Shown here in pieces: positions 38,767 to 49,252 of a stretch of DNA of 64,000 nt (its first letter is position 1; every line of letters begins with the position of its first letter). The DNA comes from Bacteroidota bacterium (GTDB lineage Bacteria; Bacteroidota; Bacteroidia; Bacteroidales; JAAAOM01). The stretch is from assembly GCA_009908855.1 (NCBI GenBank), contig JAAAOM010000007.1:23501-87500 (forward strand), read 5' to 3'. Below the pieces are notes generated by a model. That model was not told the origin of the DNA. It worked only from the letters and a program-made list of their open reading frames with translations, and ran no database searches. Position numbers and translations under genes: made by a program.

Positions 38767-40095
38767 ATGAATGCAATGTGCCGATACACAATTATTTTAA
38801 TTACTGTTATTTTTATAACAACAAATTTAGAAAAAGGTTTTGGACAAACAGCCAATTTCATAAATCTGGAAAAAGTTTATACTGATGCGGTTAACGATTC
38901 CCTTATACATACTGTAGAACTTAACATTTCCGGGACAAGACTGTCCTACCCGGTATTAAAAATGAATAGTGACAAGCAGCTTGTTTTGTCATTTGATGTA
39001 TTATCAAGCCGGTTAAAAAACTATGCCTACACATTTATACATTGTAACAGCAACTGGGAACCTTCCAATCTTTCTCAGTTTGAATATCTAGACGGGTACT
39101 ATGACAACCCTGTTGAGGAATATGAATTCTCGGTAAATACCATATTGAATTATGTACATTACACGGTTCGATTTCCGAACAATAATGTAAAACTGTTAAA
39201 AAGCGGTAATTATATAATACTGGTATACGAGGAGGGAAATCCGGAAAAGATTGTAATCACCAGACGATTTATGTTGGTTGAAGATAGACTGGAAATACAA
39301 GCCGATCGTAAGCGTCCGGTTAAAATGGATTTTTTTGACAGTGGCCAGGAAATTGACATAGAATTGCTTCCGGGCGGATATCCCATTGCCGATCCGTATA
39401 ATGATATTAAGCTGGTTGTATTGCAGAATTATGGCTGGCTTACCCAAAAGACATTTACCAGGCCCCGCTTTATTGAAGAAGGCAAATTGAGCTATGATTA
39501 TGATGAGCGGAATGTATTTGACGGACATAAGGAATTCCGATTTTTTGACATACGCAGCTTGCGATACAATGGGAGAGGAGTGGCCAATATTGAGTTTTTA
39601 CAACCCAACTACCATGTAACTTTACAACGGGATGAGGTAAGAACCTATAAACCTTATTTATACAACGAAGATTTCAATGGTCGTTATTATATTGAACTGC
39701 AGGAATATAGCGAAGATGATATTCGTGCCGATTATGCCACTGTTTATTTCTCACTCGATTTAGGCCAACCATACGACAAGGGAGCCATATATTTATATGG
39801 TCAGCTTACAAACTGGGAAATCGATGAAAGGTTTAAGTTATCATTTAATTGGGATAAGCGGATTTATGAAACAGATTTGTTGCTAAAGCAGGGTTTTTAT
39901 AATTATATGTATGCCTACAAACCGATGAAGGAGAAAGAAGCCAATTTAAAATACCTGGAGGGTTCAAGCTATGAAACTGAAAATGATTACCTTATTATGA
40001 TATACCATCAAAAATCGGGTGAACGTTATGAACGATTAATCGGTTACCGCGTTTTCAATACCCTTGATAAAAATGCCGACGGGATGAATAATTAG
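38767..40095 (+). CDS. DUF5103 / type IX secretion system plug-like protein
   Basis: Signal peptide; YAYTFIHCNSNWEPSNLSQFEYLDGY; YFSLDLGQPYDKGAIYLYGQLTNWEIDERFKLSFN. Confidence 0.85.
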   Translation: MNAMCRYTIILITVIFITTNLEKGFGQTANFINLEKVYTDAVNDSLIHTVELNISGTRLSYPVLKMNSDKQLVLSFDVLSSRLKNYAYTFIHCNSNWEPSNLSQFEYLDGYYDNPVEEYEFSVNTILNYVHYTVRFPNNNVKLLKSGNYIILVYEEGNPEKIVITRRFMLVEDRLEIQADRKRPVKMDFFDSGQEIDIELLPGGYPIADPYNDIKLVVLQNYGWLTQKTFTRPRFIEEGKLSYDYDERNVFDGHKEFRFFDIRSLRYNGRGVANIEFLQPNYHVTLQRDEVRTYKPYLYNEDFNGRYYIELQEYSEDDIRADYATVYFSLDLGQPYDKGAIYLYGQLTNWEIDERFKLSFNWDKRIYETDLLLKQGFYNYMYAYKPMKEKEANLKYLEGSSYETENDYLIMIYHQKSGERYERLIGYRVFNTLDKNADGMNN

Positions 40096-40180
40096 TTTTT
40101 CAGGGTGGAATTTACCATTGCCACAAATGATATGGGCCATAAGAGCTTCCCAAAATGGTGCCTGTCTATCAATAAACCTC

Positions 40181-41881
40181 TCATTTTTCCCTTACAGCGA
40201 TGTAAGATTTTTTAGGATTAATATTGATTCGGCTGGTACTACCCAAATTCAGTGTTTGTTCTTGCCGGGTTGGTACAATGGTTATATATTCTTCACCAGT
40301 AAATACCTGTATGGGTAGTTTGAAATCGTCGTTGGCTTTGGTCCACTTGTATCGCAACTCGTTGGTATTTGTGTTGGAATTATGGTTATACCTTATTTCC
40401 AGCTCCGGGCATACCCTTGAATATAAATACTGGTCGAAAAACCATTGATAATCATCGTTTGTTTTTTGGTTTACCAGGTCAATGAAATCAACAGTTGAGG
40501 CAAATCCGTATTTATGGTTGTTATAAAATGATTTAAGAATATCAAAAAAAATGGAATCGTTTTGAATAGCATTTCGGAGGGTATGAAGGGTTAAAGCACC
40601 TTTCATATACAGGTCAGTGTCTTTATATTTCCAGTAATTCACATCAAATGGTCCGACGATGGGGCGCTTATTCCTGATGAGCATGGAATAAAAACTGAGT
40701 AGCTGTAAAGAAGCCAACTCACTTTCAGTTTTTTCGAGGTACAATGCCTCGCTGTAGGTAGCAAAACCTTCATGTATCCATACTTCGGCAAAATCGATTA
40801 CCGATAACGAATTACCCCACCATTCATGTGCTGTTTCATGCAATATGATATGATCGACATTCAGTCCTGCCATGTTTTCATATTTGTTTCCATACGCAAT
40901 GGCTGTTTGGTGTTCCATACCTGCATAGGGGCTTTCAATTAGTTTAAATCCTTCCCGGGGCCAGGGATAGGGGCCAAACAGTTGCTCGAAAACATAAACA
41001 ATATCAACAGTTTGCTGAAAATGTGTGTTGGCTTTTTCAAAATTGTAGGGCAACACATAAAAATCCATATCAAAGGAGGTGAATGCTGAATGGTAAGGGA
41101 TACTGAATTTTTTATAATCACCTATATACAGCGTTGTATTGTAAGTATTAATCGGGTATCGGGTTTTCCATACATAAGTTTCGGTTTTTTCGTTTACCGT
41201 ATGATTTAAGAGATTACCATTTGATACGCAAACCAGATCTTTTGGAATGGTTATCTCCAGGCGTACACTGTCGGCTTCATCACTAAGGTGTTCTTTGACA
41301 GGCCGCCATAAACTGGCACCGGTTACTTCGCAGGCCACCCCTATCCAGTGATTGTCGTTTTCATCTTTTTCCCATACAAAACCACCTTCCCAGGGCGGTC
41401 TGGGTGCTTCAACGGGTTTGCCGCTGTAATGAAATCGTATCGAATGGTTTTCATTTTTCGTTAAGTTCTCGGGAAATTGTATAAAAACCGCTTTGTATTC
41501 ACGTACATATTCGAGGGTATCTTTATTCCATAAAATGGCATCAATAGCCATATTTTCATAAAGGTCAACCTGGATTTCAGATAACTCCTCTACTGCGATA
41601 AATGCAATATCGGAATATCCCCTTATGGATTGGTTTTCCGGATCAATAGCGATATTCAAATTATAATAATGAATATCATACGATTCACGTTCCGCTGTTA
41701 GTGCACCAAATAAGGTGTCAGCTTCTGAAAAATCCGGATATTTGCCGGCAAATATTGGTGTTCGGTGTTTTGGATTCAGTCCTGTCAGCGCACAACTACT
41801 GGTAAACAACATCAATAAACAAGCGCATGCCACTATTTGATATCTGGCAATAATATGGCTCAGTAATGTTGTATTGCTCAC
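40181..41881 (-). CDS. M1 family metallopeptidase (aminopeptidase N-like)
   Basis: Zinc motif ILHETAHEWWGNSLS plus downstream HEGFATYSEALY; GMEHQTAIAYG in the GxMEN position. Confidence 0.93.
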   Translation of the reverse strand: MSNTTLLSHIIARYQIVACACLLMLFTSSCALTGLNPKHRTPIFAGKYPDFSEADTLFGALTAERESYDIHYYNLNIAIDPENQSIRGYSDIAFIAVEELSEIQVDLYENMAIDAILWNKDTLEYVREYKAVFIQFPENLTKNENHSIRFHYSGKPVEAPRPPWEGGFVWEKDENDNHWIGVACEVTGASLWRPVKEHLSDEADSVRLEITIPKDLVCVSNGNLLNHTVNEKTETYVWKTRYPINTYNTTLYIGDYKKFSIPYHSAFTSFDMDFYVLPYNFEKANTHFQQTVDIVYVFEQLFGPYPWPREGFKLIESPYAGMEHQTAIAYGNKYENMAGLNVDHIILHETAHEWWGNSLSVIDFAEVWIHEGFATYSEALYLEKTESELASLQLLSFYSMLIRNKRPIVGPFDVNYWKYKDTDLYMKGALTLHTLRNAIQNDSIFFDILKSFYNNHKYGFASTVDFIDLVNQKTNDDYQWFFDQYLYSRVCPELEIRYNHNSNTNTNELRYKWTKANDDFKLPIQVFTGEEYITIVPTRQEQTLNLGSTSRININPKKSYIAVREK

Positions 41882-41890
41882 TTGTACTGA

Positions 41891-44005
41891 TTAATAAAAC
41901 TTCGATCGACTGTCCTCAATTTTGGCATTTCCCTTCAGTGCTTCAAAGGACTGGTAGTTAGCTCGTTGCACATAAGACCGTTGCAGCACAGATTTTTGCT
42001 GTTGTACCATCATGGGGTGGGCCTGCGTTTGCTCCTTATTGCTGATGGTAATCAGGTAAACTCCATTGGTGCCGGCAATAGGAGCAGAAATCACGTTCTC
42101 TTCCATCATCGAGGCCACAGCAATAACTCCCGGTTCTGTACCTGCCCCCTGCAGCATGCGGCTATTGGCATTGACACCCGATGCATTTTGGACGGTGCGA
42201 CCTAGTTGAGAGGCAATAGCTGATATAGAGGAGCCTGTTGCCAATACCTCATTAAGCGATTGTTTTATTTTTTCGGCTTTGAGTTCTTTCTTAAGTTCAA
42301 ATTCTATTTGATTTCTCACTTCATCCAAATCGGCAAAGCCTTCTTTATTAATTTCAGTTAGCGATGCTACCACAAACTTATCACCGAGTTCAAAAACGGC
42401 AGATACTTCGTTTTTGTCAGCATCGAAAGCCCATTTTACCATTTCACGCGGATTATCAAGGTCATGTACAATTTGTGTCATTTCCTGAAGGCCTGATGCG
42501 GTGCGTATTCTCATTCCTTTTTCTTCGGCAGCATTTTTAAAGTCCTCGTATTTACGATTGGTACCGGCAAATTCACTTGCCTGCTGGTAATAATTTTCAT
42601 AGGTTACATCGCTTGGTTCTATATTGCGTACCAAAACGCCTACCTGCACTTTTTTGTATTTCGGACTTTGGTCCAGGATTTCAAGAATATGGATACCAAA
42701 TTGGGAATTAACCAGCTTAAGGTCTCCAACCTCGCCGTAGAAAGCTGTGTCGTTAATGGGAGCAACCATTGTTCCTTCGGTGAACCAACCGAGGTCGCCA
42801 CCGTCCTGTGCTGAACCACGGTCGGCAGAGTTGGCACGGGCAATCTGAGCAAAATTAGCACCATTTTCAATTTGGGTTAACAGGCTGTCAGCCAATTGCT
42901 GTGCCTGCTGATAATTCATGCGTTGATTGGGCTGAATAAGTATGTGCCGGGCATTAACCGAATCGGATACATAATTGATTTCTGCCAGTTTGGCAATTTT
43001 AAAGGCCTCATCTTCACGATAGGGGCCATAAGTAGTTCCGATCGCTGCATCAAATAATGCCGAATCGAGCCTGGCAGGGAGTTCTCCGGGTGCATAATTG
43101 GTACGGTCGTACTGTACATCAGAGTTCAGGTTCACAAATTGCTCAACTTCCTGTACGTCTTCAAACTCCGATGATATATTGTCAATCCATTGTTTAGCTG
43201 CCTGTACATCACTTCCGGATGGTTCCACATCAAACGAAACATATTCAACGGTTCGGGATGCTTCTTGTTTATATTCGTTTTTATGTGTTTCGTAATATTC
43301 TTTAATGGCTTTTTCGGTTACTTTTACGGCTGTGTCGGGTATATCACTGTATCTTTTTTGTATGTATTCAATATCAAAACGTGTTGTATTGGCATTTACA
43401 AGATTTTGTGTTTGTAGCGGATTGATATATAAACCTTTTTGTATCAGGTTTACATATTTTGACATTCGACGCTGACGGTATATTTGTTTTTCAATGGGCA
43501 GCCATAATTCGCGTTGCTCGGGGTTACCACCTTCGGCCACTGATTTTAGGAAACGTAATAATTGCGTACGGTTTAGCTGTCCTGTTTCAGGGTTGGTGAA
43601 ATTGTTTTTAATAATCGGGTGCGGGTCATTTCCTTGTATCAGGTCGAATAATTCTTCGCCACTTACTGCCAGTCCTAATTCTTCGTATGCTTCATTCATA
43701 ACATGTTGTTGTACCAGCATGTCCCATGCACTTTCCATAATTTGCACACGCGTTCTCTGATCGAGGCTGGAACGGCCTGTATTGCGCATTCGATTTTCTT
43801 CCAAATCGTTTATAAGCTGCTGGTATTCCTGTACATGGATACCTTCACCACTTATCCTGGCTATTTCATTGGGGTTACCGCCAAATATGGAACCTCCTTG
43901 TTGATTACCAAATATATCACCTATTATAAAGGAAATTAGCGCTAATCCGATAAATGCTATTAACACAAATCCGGCTCTGCTTCTTAATTTTTGTAAAGTT
44001 GCCAT
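41891..44005 (-). CDS. Peptidylprolyl isomerase, PpiD/SurA-like with parvulin domain
   Basis: N-terminal TM MATLQKLRSRAGFVLIAFIGLALISFIIGDIFG; parvulin core ARHILIQPNQRMNYQQAQQLADSLLTQIENGANFAQIARANSADRGSAQDGGDLGWFTEGTMV. Confidence 0.93.
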   Translation of the reverse strand: MATLQKLRSRAGFVLIAFIGLALISFIIGDIFGNQQGGSIFGGNPNEIARISGEGIHVQEYQQLINDLEENRMRNTGRSSLDQRTRVQIMESAWDMLVQQHVMNEAYEELGLAVSGEELFDLIQGNDPHPIIKNNFTNPETGQLNRTQLLRFLKSVAEGGNPEQRELWLPIEKQIYRQRRMSKYVNLIQKGLYINPLQTQNLVNANTTRFDIEYIQKRYSDIPDTAVKVTEKAIKEYYETHKNEYKQEASRTVEYVSFDVEPSGSDVQAAKQWIDNISSEFEDVQEVEQFVNLNSDVQYDRTNYAPGELPARLDSALFDAAIGTTYGPYREDEAFKIAKLAEINYVSDSVNARHILIQPNQRMNYQQAQQLADSLLTQIENGANFAQIARANSADRGSAQDGGDLGWFTEGTMVAPINDTAFYGEVGDLKLVNSQFGIHILEILDQSPKYKKVQVGVLVRNIEPSDVTYENYYQQASEFAGTNRKYEDFKNAAEEKGMRIRTASGLQEMTQIVHDLDNPREMVKWAFDADKNEVSAVFELGDKFVVASLTEINKEGFADLDEVRNQIEFELKKELKAEKIKQSLNEVLATGSSISAIASQLGRTVQNASGVNANSRMLQGAGTEPGVIAVASMMEENVISAPIAGTNGVYLITISNKEQTQAHPMMVQQQKSVLQRSYVQRANYQSFEALKGNAKIEDSRSKFY

Positions 44006-44101
44006 TTATAAACTGTTATTAAATGATGGTCGAAAATTTCTGGGCTCGAATATAGTAATAATTGATTAGTTGCAAAATAGATGATTGGCATTTGCCCGGG
44101 G

Positions 44102-45364
44102 TTATTCCTCTGAAATTACCAGCTTCACTATCTCTATTCGGGTTTTACTCATTTTAAGCACCTTGAAATGGTATTTATCAATTAAAATAGATTCATTCAT
44201 TTTAGGCAGGTTTTCATAATGATAGAAAATGAATCCCGCCAGGGTATCGTATTCATCCGATTCCGGAATTTCCAGGTTATAACGTTCGTTGATGTAATCT
44301 ATTTCAAGACGTCCGGAAAAAATAAATTCATGATCGGAGATTTCTTTTTCTACCAGGTCAACAATATCGTGTTCGTCTTCAATTTCACCGAAAATTTCTT
44401 CAATCATATCTTCAATGGTTACCAAACCGGATATTCCTCCAAACTCATCCACAACCACCGCGGTACTTTTTTGCTCCTGGATAAATTTTCGTAATAATTT
44501 ATTGGCTGACATGGTCTCGGGTACGATGGATACTTCACGAATAATAGATTTAACGGATGTTGGTGATTTGAAAAAATCTTTTACATGGATGTAACCCAGC
44601 ACATCATCAATGGTTTCCTGGTATATCAGTATTTTGGAAAAGCCTGTTTCGGCGAATTTCTTTTTAGCTTCTTCAAGCGATGCGTTGGCGTCAAGGGCAA
44701 TAATCTCAGGGCGTGGAACCATACAATCTCTTATTTTTACGCTGGAAAAGTCAAGTGCATTTTGAAATAACCTGATTTCAGGATCATTTTCCTGGTCGGA
44801 TTCATTTTCATCGTTGGCCTCCAGCAACAAATTATTAAGGTCTATTTTTCCAAAAAAACTACCGGGCACGCTGCTCTGAACATTTGATTTTAGAACGGTT
44901 TTCAGAAAATTGTGGGACAACCATATAATAAAATGGGTTAAGGGGTAAAAGAGTATATAAAAAATATAAACCGGTAGTGCAAAAAAAACCAGTAATGTAT
45001 TTGGATTAAGACTAAATATGGTTTTGGGAATAAATTCGGCGGTTATCAGAATTATTAGTGTTGAAATTAATGTTTGCAAAATGAGCAGCGTAACATCTGA
45101 CGAGAGGAAAAGCATGAATACCGGTTCAAGCAGCTGAGCCATGGCAATACCATAAATAACCAGTGCTACATTGTTCCCAACCAGCATGGTAGCTATGTAA
45201 TGCGAAGGTTTTTCGATATATACACTTAACAACCGGGAAGGAAAGGTGGTTTGTTTTTTATCGAGCTCTAACCTTAGTTTATTGGACGATACAAAGGCTA
45301 TTTCCATTCCTGAAAAAAAAGCAGAAAACAGAAGCGTTAAAACAATCAACAAATAGAGGTTCAT
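44102..45364 (-). CDS. Hemolysin/CNNM-CBS (HlyC/CorC) family transporter-like protein (GldE-like)
   Basis: CNNM TM domain (FSAFFSGMEIAFVSSNKLRLEL), CBS pair (DCMVPRPEIIALDANASLEEAKKKFAETGFSKILIY), VVVDEFGGISGLVTIEDMIEEIFGEIEDEHD. Confidence 0.93.
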   Translation of the reverse strand: MNLYLLIVLTLLFSAFFSGMEIAFVSSNKLRLELDKKQTTFPSRLLSVYIEKPSHYIATMLVGNNVALVIYGIAMAQLLEPVFMLFLSSDVTLLILQTLISTLIILITAEFIPKTIFSLNPNTLLVFFALPVYIFYILFYPLTHFIIWLSHNFLKTVLKSNVQSSVPGSFFGKIDLNNLLLEANDENESDQENDPEIRLFQNALDFSSVKIRDCMVPRPEIIALDANASLEEAKKKFAETGFSKILIYQETIDDVLGYIHVKDFFKSPTSVKSIIREVSIVPETMSANKLLRKFIQEQKSTAVVVDEFGGISGLVTIEDMIEEIFGEIEDEHDIVDLVEKEISDHEFIFSGRLEIDYINERYNLEIPESDEYDTLAGFIFYHYENLPKMNESILIDKYHFKVLKMSKTRIEIVKLVISEE

Positions 45365-45574
45365 TTATTGATTTTTTTGTTTGTTTTTACGAATGAATCT
45401 TCTTAAAAAATACATGATCAATGATAATAAAGTAATGGCATAAAACAAAAGGCTGTCTATAAAACCTGTTTCAATGGTTTGTTTTATTGCTATTACCAGG
45501 CATAGAATAAAAACAGCAAACCATACCACCTCCATCAGGTTATTCAGTTTCATCGGATTCTTGTTCGTTGACAT
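45365..45574 (-). CDS. Small conserved-looking membrane protein, two TM segments
   Basis: 69 aa; hydrophobic helices; start overlaps the 3' end of the lptC-like gene, immediately upstream of the CorC-like gene. Confidence 0.6.
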   Translation of the reverse strand: MSTNKNPMKLNNLMEVVWFAVFILCLVIAIKQTIETGFIDSLLFYAITLLSLIMYFLRRFIRKNKQKNQ

Positions 45575-46103
45575 TGACGGTTCCTTGTGAGCTTTTTAAT
45601 ATCCATTTTTCAAGTCCCTGATCGGCTTCAAATCCTTCCTCGCCATAAAAAATTCCGTCTTCGGTCTCGATTTTAGAGAACTGATTGGAATACACTGTGC
45701 CTTCTTCTTCGTCCCAAAAAAGCTGATCGGTTGTGAGTTTTTCACCCGTTATAAAGTTTCTTGCGAATACATTGTCACGGGCTTCCCAGAGTTGTTGGTC
45801 CTGGAAATAGGTGGCTTTATCGGCATTTATTTGAGATTCTAACTGTTCATTATCATCGTAAAACTTAACTTCGATGCCATCCGGAAATTCCGTATAGGGT
45901 TCTTCAACTGTTGTGAACCGGAGGACGGTGGGCGCTTTAATTTCAAGTTTTTTTTTGGTACTGTCGGTATAGATAACTTTCACGTCCTTGCCGGATAAAT
46001 CGGGGTAATCAACTTTGGAAGTTAATGAGCGTATGGTTTCTATATCGTTTTCACATGCCATGAAAGCGAGTAGAATACATGATATGGCAATAATTTTATT
46101 CAA
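45540..46103 (-). CDS. lptC: LPS export periplasmic protein LptC
   Basis: Lipobox FMACEN; DYPDLSGKDVKVIYTDSTKKKLEIKAP; DKATYFQDQQLWEARDNVFARNFITGEKLTTDQLFWDEEEGTVYS. Confidence 0.88.
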   Translation of the reverse strand: MNKIIAISCILLAFMACENDIETIRSLTSKVDYPDLSGKDVKVIYTDSTKKKLEIKAPTVLRFTTVEEPYTEFPDGIEVKFYDDNEQLESQINADKATYFQDQQLWEARDNVFARNFITGEKLTTDQLFWDEEEGTVYSNQFSKIETEDGIFYGEEGFEADQGLEKWILKSSQGTVNVNEQESDETE

Positions 46104-46121
46104 TAGTTAATCAGAATGTCA

Positions 46122-47408
46122 TTAATCATATTTTGATTGAATAAACCAGAAATCGTACATTGAAAGGCTCACTTTAAACTGATGATATGTTTCCTGCATC
46201 AGTCCGCTATTGGTTGTACCATTCATTCCGTAACGATAACTGATATTAAAAGTGGTTCGCGATCCCCTGACCGGTAGTCCTATTCCTGCAGTTACGCCCC
46301 GATCGGTTATTTGCTTTGTATTTAATTTTAAGTACGTATTTGAGTAGTATCCGCCAGCTCTGAAAGACACATGGTTAAAATAACCGGTGAGCGATGTGGG
46401 GTCAGGTATATATTCTATTCCGATGCGATAGTCCTGGCTGTTTTCGAGGTTGCCCTGAATGCCGGGAAACCGGAAGGACGACCATTCTTCAAAATCGTAT
46501 TCCAGGGCTATCAGCAACTTGTTGTTAAATGTGTAGGCCGCACCAATTTTAAACTGCATGGGCAATGCCAGGTTTTCGTTGGCATTGTTGTTTACCAATG
46601 TATCACTGAAAAGCAGTTGGCCTAAATATAACGACTGGTTTAGTACTTGTTGGTCATATTTTCCGGTAACATTAATTTCGGGCCTGAAATACACACCGGC
46701 CTGCCATTTGTTTTTGCCAAAATTTTGTTCGTATTGGGCGCCAAGATCATAATACAAACCGCTTATTTGTGTTTCCTGCCTCCTGTTGGTTTGAGTCGTG
46801 TAAAATTCATCATCTATCAAAGCCAGGCTATTGAAATGATCAAGATTTCCGAACATATATTTAAGGTTCACACCCAATGATACATAGTCATTTATGGAAA
46901 ACCCTGTTCCAATGTAAACGCTGTTTAGCCCTCCTTCTCCGGTGAAATTTTGCATAACCGAATCTTCACCTGCTGTCTGGTCTGGCACGGCAACTTCCTG
47001 AATATTATAACCTGAGTAACTGAACGGATAGATACCGGCACTGGCTTTTAACCAACGTGTAATGGGAAAGCCCAGGGCAATATGGTCGAGCATTGAATTG
47101 TTAAACTCTCTCTTGTCGGTTGATGTTTCGTAAGTGGACAAACGACTTTTAAAGCCGACATCAAAAATAAAGGACAGGGTATCCTGACTGCTGTAACTGG
47201 CAGGGTTACCAGGATTAATAATGTTGGATGTACGCAACGGTGCGGTTATTCCGCCCAGGGCATCATTACGCCCAAAGCCTGCTTCATTGATATCTCCCAG
47301 TCCGTAACGCGTATAGGGAGATAATGTGTTTAATTGAGCGTGTAATTGGTGAAATGGGAAAATATGTATGCCTATAACAATTAATATTGCTCTAATGATT
47401 TGTTGCAT
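46122..47408 (-). CDS. Outer membrane beta-barrel protein (FadL/OmpP1-like)
   Basis: Signal peptide; LSPYTRYGLGDINEAGFGRNDALGGITAPLR; repeated amphipathic strands. Confidence 0.75.
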   Translation of the reverse strand: MQQIIRAILIVIGIHIFPFHQLHAQLNTLSPYTRYGLGDINEAGFGRNDALGGITAPLRTSNIINPGNPASYSSQDTLSFIFDVGFKSRLSTYETSTDKREFNNSMLDHIALGFPITRWLKASAGIYPFSYSGYNIQEVAVPDQTAGEDSVMQNFTGEGGLNSVYIGTGFSINDYVSLGVNLKYMFGNLDHFNSLALIDDEFYTTQTNRRQETQISGLYYDLGAQYEQNFGKNKWQAGVYFRPEINVTGKYDQQVLNQSLYLGQLLFSDTLVNNNANENLALPMQFKIGAAYTFNNKLLIALEYDFEEWSSFRFPGIQGNLENSQDYRIGIEYIPDPTSLTGYFNHVSFRAGGYYSNTYLKLNTKQITDRGVTAGIGLPVRGSRTTFNISYRYGMNGTTNSGLMQETYHQFKVSLSMYDFWFIQSKYD

Positions 47409-48123
47409 TGTAAGTTATAATTCTGTTTAATCCTTGTGCTACCAAATTTTGAACCACAAATATGGATTTTTTTATTTTATTATCAAAGAAGCCTGCATCG
47501 CCACCTGTAAGAATAATGTTGAGATGATTGTATTGTTGCTCATATTCCTGTATATATCCTTCTATTTCTTTAAGTACACCGTTCATAACACCATTTAATA
47601 CAGCATCGGGTGTAGTAGTACCCAGTTGTTTAAAGTGTGGTGTTGGCTTTTCTAAAGGCAAATTGGCTGTATATGCATTTAATGCTTTAAATCGAATATT
47701 GACGCCTGGTGAAATATTTCCTCCGATGTATTCATTGTTATGGTTAATCATATCAATTGTTAAGGCTGTTCCGGCATCAAATACCAAAACGTTTTGATCG
47801 GGGAAAATATTGTTGGCCGCTACTACGGCTGCAAGCCGGTCTTTACCGAGCGTTTCTGGACTTTGGTATAAATTGCGGATTGGTAAGGGTGTATGATGGG
47901 TAAATTCAATAAACTGATTGATATTTTCTGATAAGTAGCTTAACAAATCATTGTCAGCCTTTTGTACTGATGACAATATTCCGTTTGAAATGGAGAAATC
48001 CTGTATAATATTCCTGATCTCCTTCACTTGTAAATGATTCGTGCTATGTGTATGCACTTCGTTATCATCGGAGAAAACGGATAGTTTGGTGAACGTATTG
48101 CCAATATCAATAATAAGGTTCAT
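47392..48123 (-). CDS. coaX: Type III pantothenate kinase
   Basis: LIIDIGNTFTKLSVF; LGKDRLAAVVAAN; VFDAGTALTIDMI; GGNISPGVNIRFKAL. Confidence 0.95.
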   Translation of the reverse strand: MNLIIDIGNTFTKLSVFSDDNEVHTHSTNHLQVKEIRNIIQDFSISNGILSSVQKADNDLLSYLSENINQFIEFTHHTPLPIRNLYQSPETLGKDRLAAVVAANNIFPDQNVLVFDAGTALTIDMINHNNEYIGGNISPGVNIRFKALNAYTANLPLEKPTPHFKQLGTTTPDAVLNGVMNGVLKEIEGYIQEYEQQYNHLNIILTGGDAGFFDNKIKKSIFVVQNLVAQGLNRIITYNATNH

Positions 48124-48221
48124 GCATTTTTTATTTGGGTATCGGATTATTGTTTAAACCCGATAATTGTTTTTTCGACACCCTTGAAAAGACTAGCTTA
48201 TCAAGGGTTTTATTAACAATT

Positions 48222-49085
48222 TTAACTTGTCAAAGTAGAAATAACTATATCTTGAAAATCAACACAATCCGACTTGTTCCTTCCTGACCAAAAACCAAAA
48301 TGAATGTTTTCTATTTTTAAGTCATTTTTATTGATTATGTTCTTCAAATACCGCTCATTATAGGCGACATTTGCTTCTTTAACCTTTTCATCCAATAATG
48401 CATAATCACCTTTATTATAATTGAATTTCAATCCATTTTTGTTCTCCATTAATGCACGAGATTGATTATTTATAATAAAAAAGGTAGCTAAACAAGTTCC
48501 TCCTGGTTTTAATACGCGTTGAATTTGATTGAGGTAATTATCCACATCCTCAGGCATCATATGACTAAATACGGAAAACAGAAACACCAAATCAAACTCA
48601 TTATCCATGTATGGAAATACAAAGCTTTTGGCTTCATCCTTGGTTTTTAAATTGTATAAATCGTTTCGTAGATCAATGTGTTGGAAATTAAAATTGGGGT
48701 AATTTTTACTGATTTTTTGTTGGCACCATTTTATACCCGATTTCACCACGTCAAATCCTTCATACGAACCATGCTCATTCAAAAATTGAGTTAAAGGAAC
48801 CGCCACACGACCAATACCACAGCCAATATCCAGTACTCTATGCTCAGCCTTAAGTCCCCCGTATGTTTTTAGCTGTTCAACAAATTGATTGCCTTGCCTT
48901 TTAAAATCTCCATGCCCAACAAAAATTTTACCTTTTGGTGGAGTTAATGAGTCCCGTTTACCGGTTAATTTATCCACAAAGTCAGTAGGTAAGAAATAAA
49001 GTCTTCTTGTAAGATATCTAAGTTCAGGATTTAGTCGGTAGTATAATGATCTTTTGTCCATGTGCCATAATAATAAAAATGCCAA
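48222..49085 (-). CDS. Class I SAM-dependent methyltransferase
   Basis: HRVLDIGCGIGRVAVPLTQFL; FDLVFLFSVFSHMMPEDVDNYLNQIQRVLKPGGTCLATFF. Confidence 0.9.
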   Translation of the reverse strand: MAFLLLWHMDKRSLYYRLNPELRYLTRRLYFLPTDFVDKLTGKRDSLTPPKGKIFVGHGDFKRQGNQFVEQLKTYGGLKAEHRVLDIGCGIGRVAVPLTQFLNEHGSYEGFDVVKSGIKWCQQKISKNYPNFNFQHIDLRNDLYNLKTKDEAKSFVFPYMDNEFDLVFLFSVFSHMMPEDVDNYLNQIQRVLKPGGTCLATFFIINNQSRALMENKNGLKFNYNKGDYALLDEKVKEANVAYNERYLKNIINKNDLKIENIHFGFWSGRNKSDCVDFQDIVISTLTS

Positions 49086-49189
49086 AGATACTTTTTTTGA
49101 AGTATGTTAAAAATCTAAAGTAGAATTAATGGCTATTAGTTTAGGACAATTATAAAAATAAATCATTTCAGTTGTGCTATTAAATAATT

Positions 49190-49226
49190 AAAATCAAAAA
49201 AAGCTGTCCCTTTTGAGACAGCTTTT
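49190..49226 (-). terminator. Rho-independent terminator downstream of the PKD-repeat gene
   Basis: Perfect 10-bp stem AAAAGCTGTC/GACAGCTTTT with 8-nt loop, followed by a T-rich tract on the minus strand. Confidence 0.75.
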
Positions 49227-49252
49227 GGTTTGTGTTGATTAATAAGAGAAAA

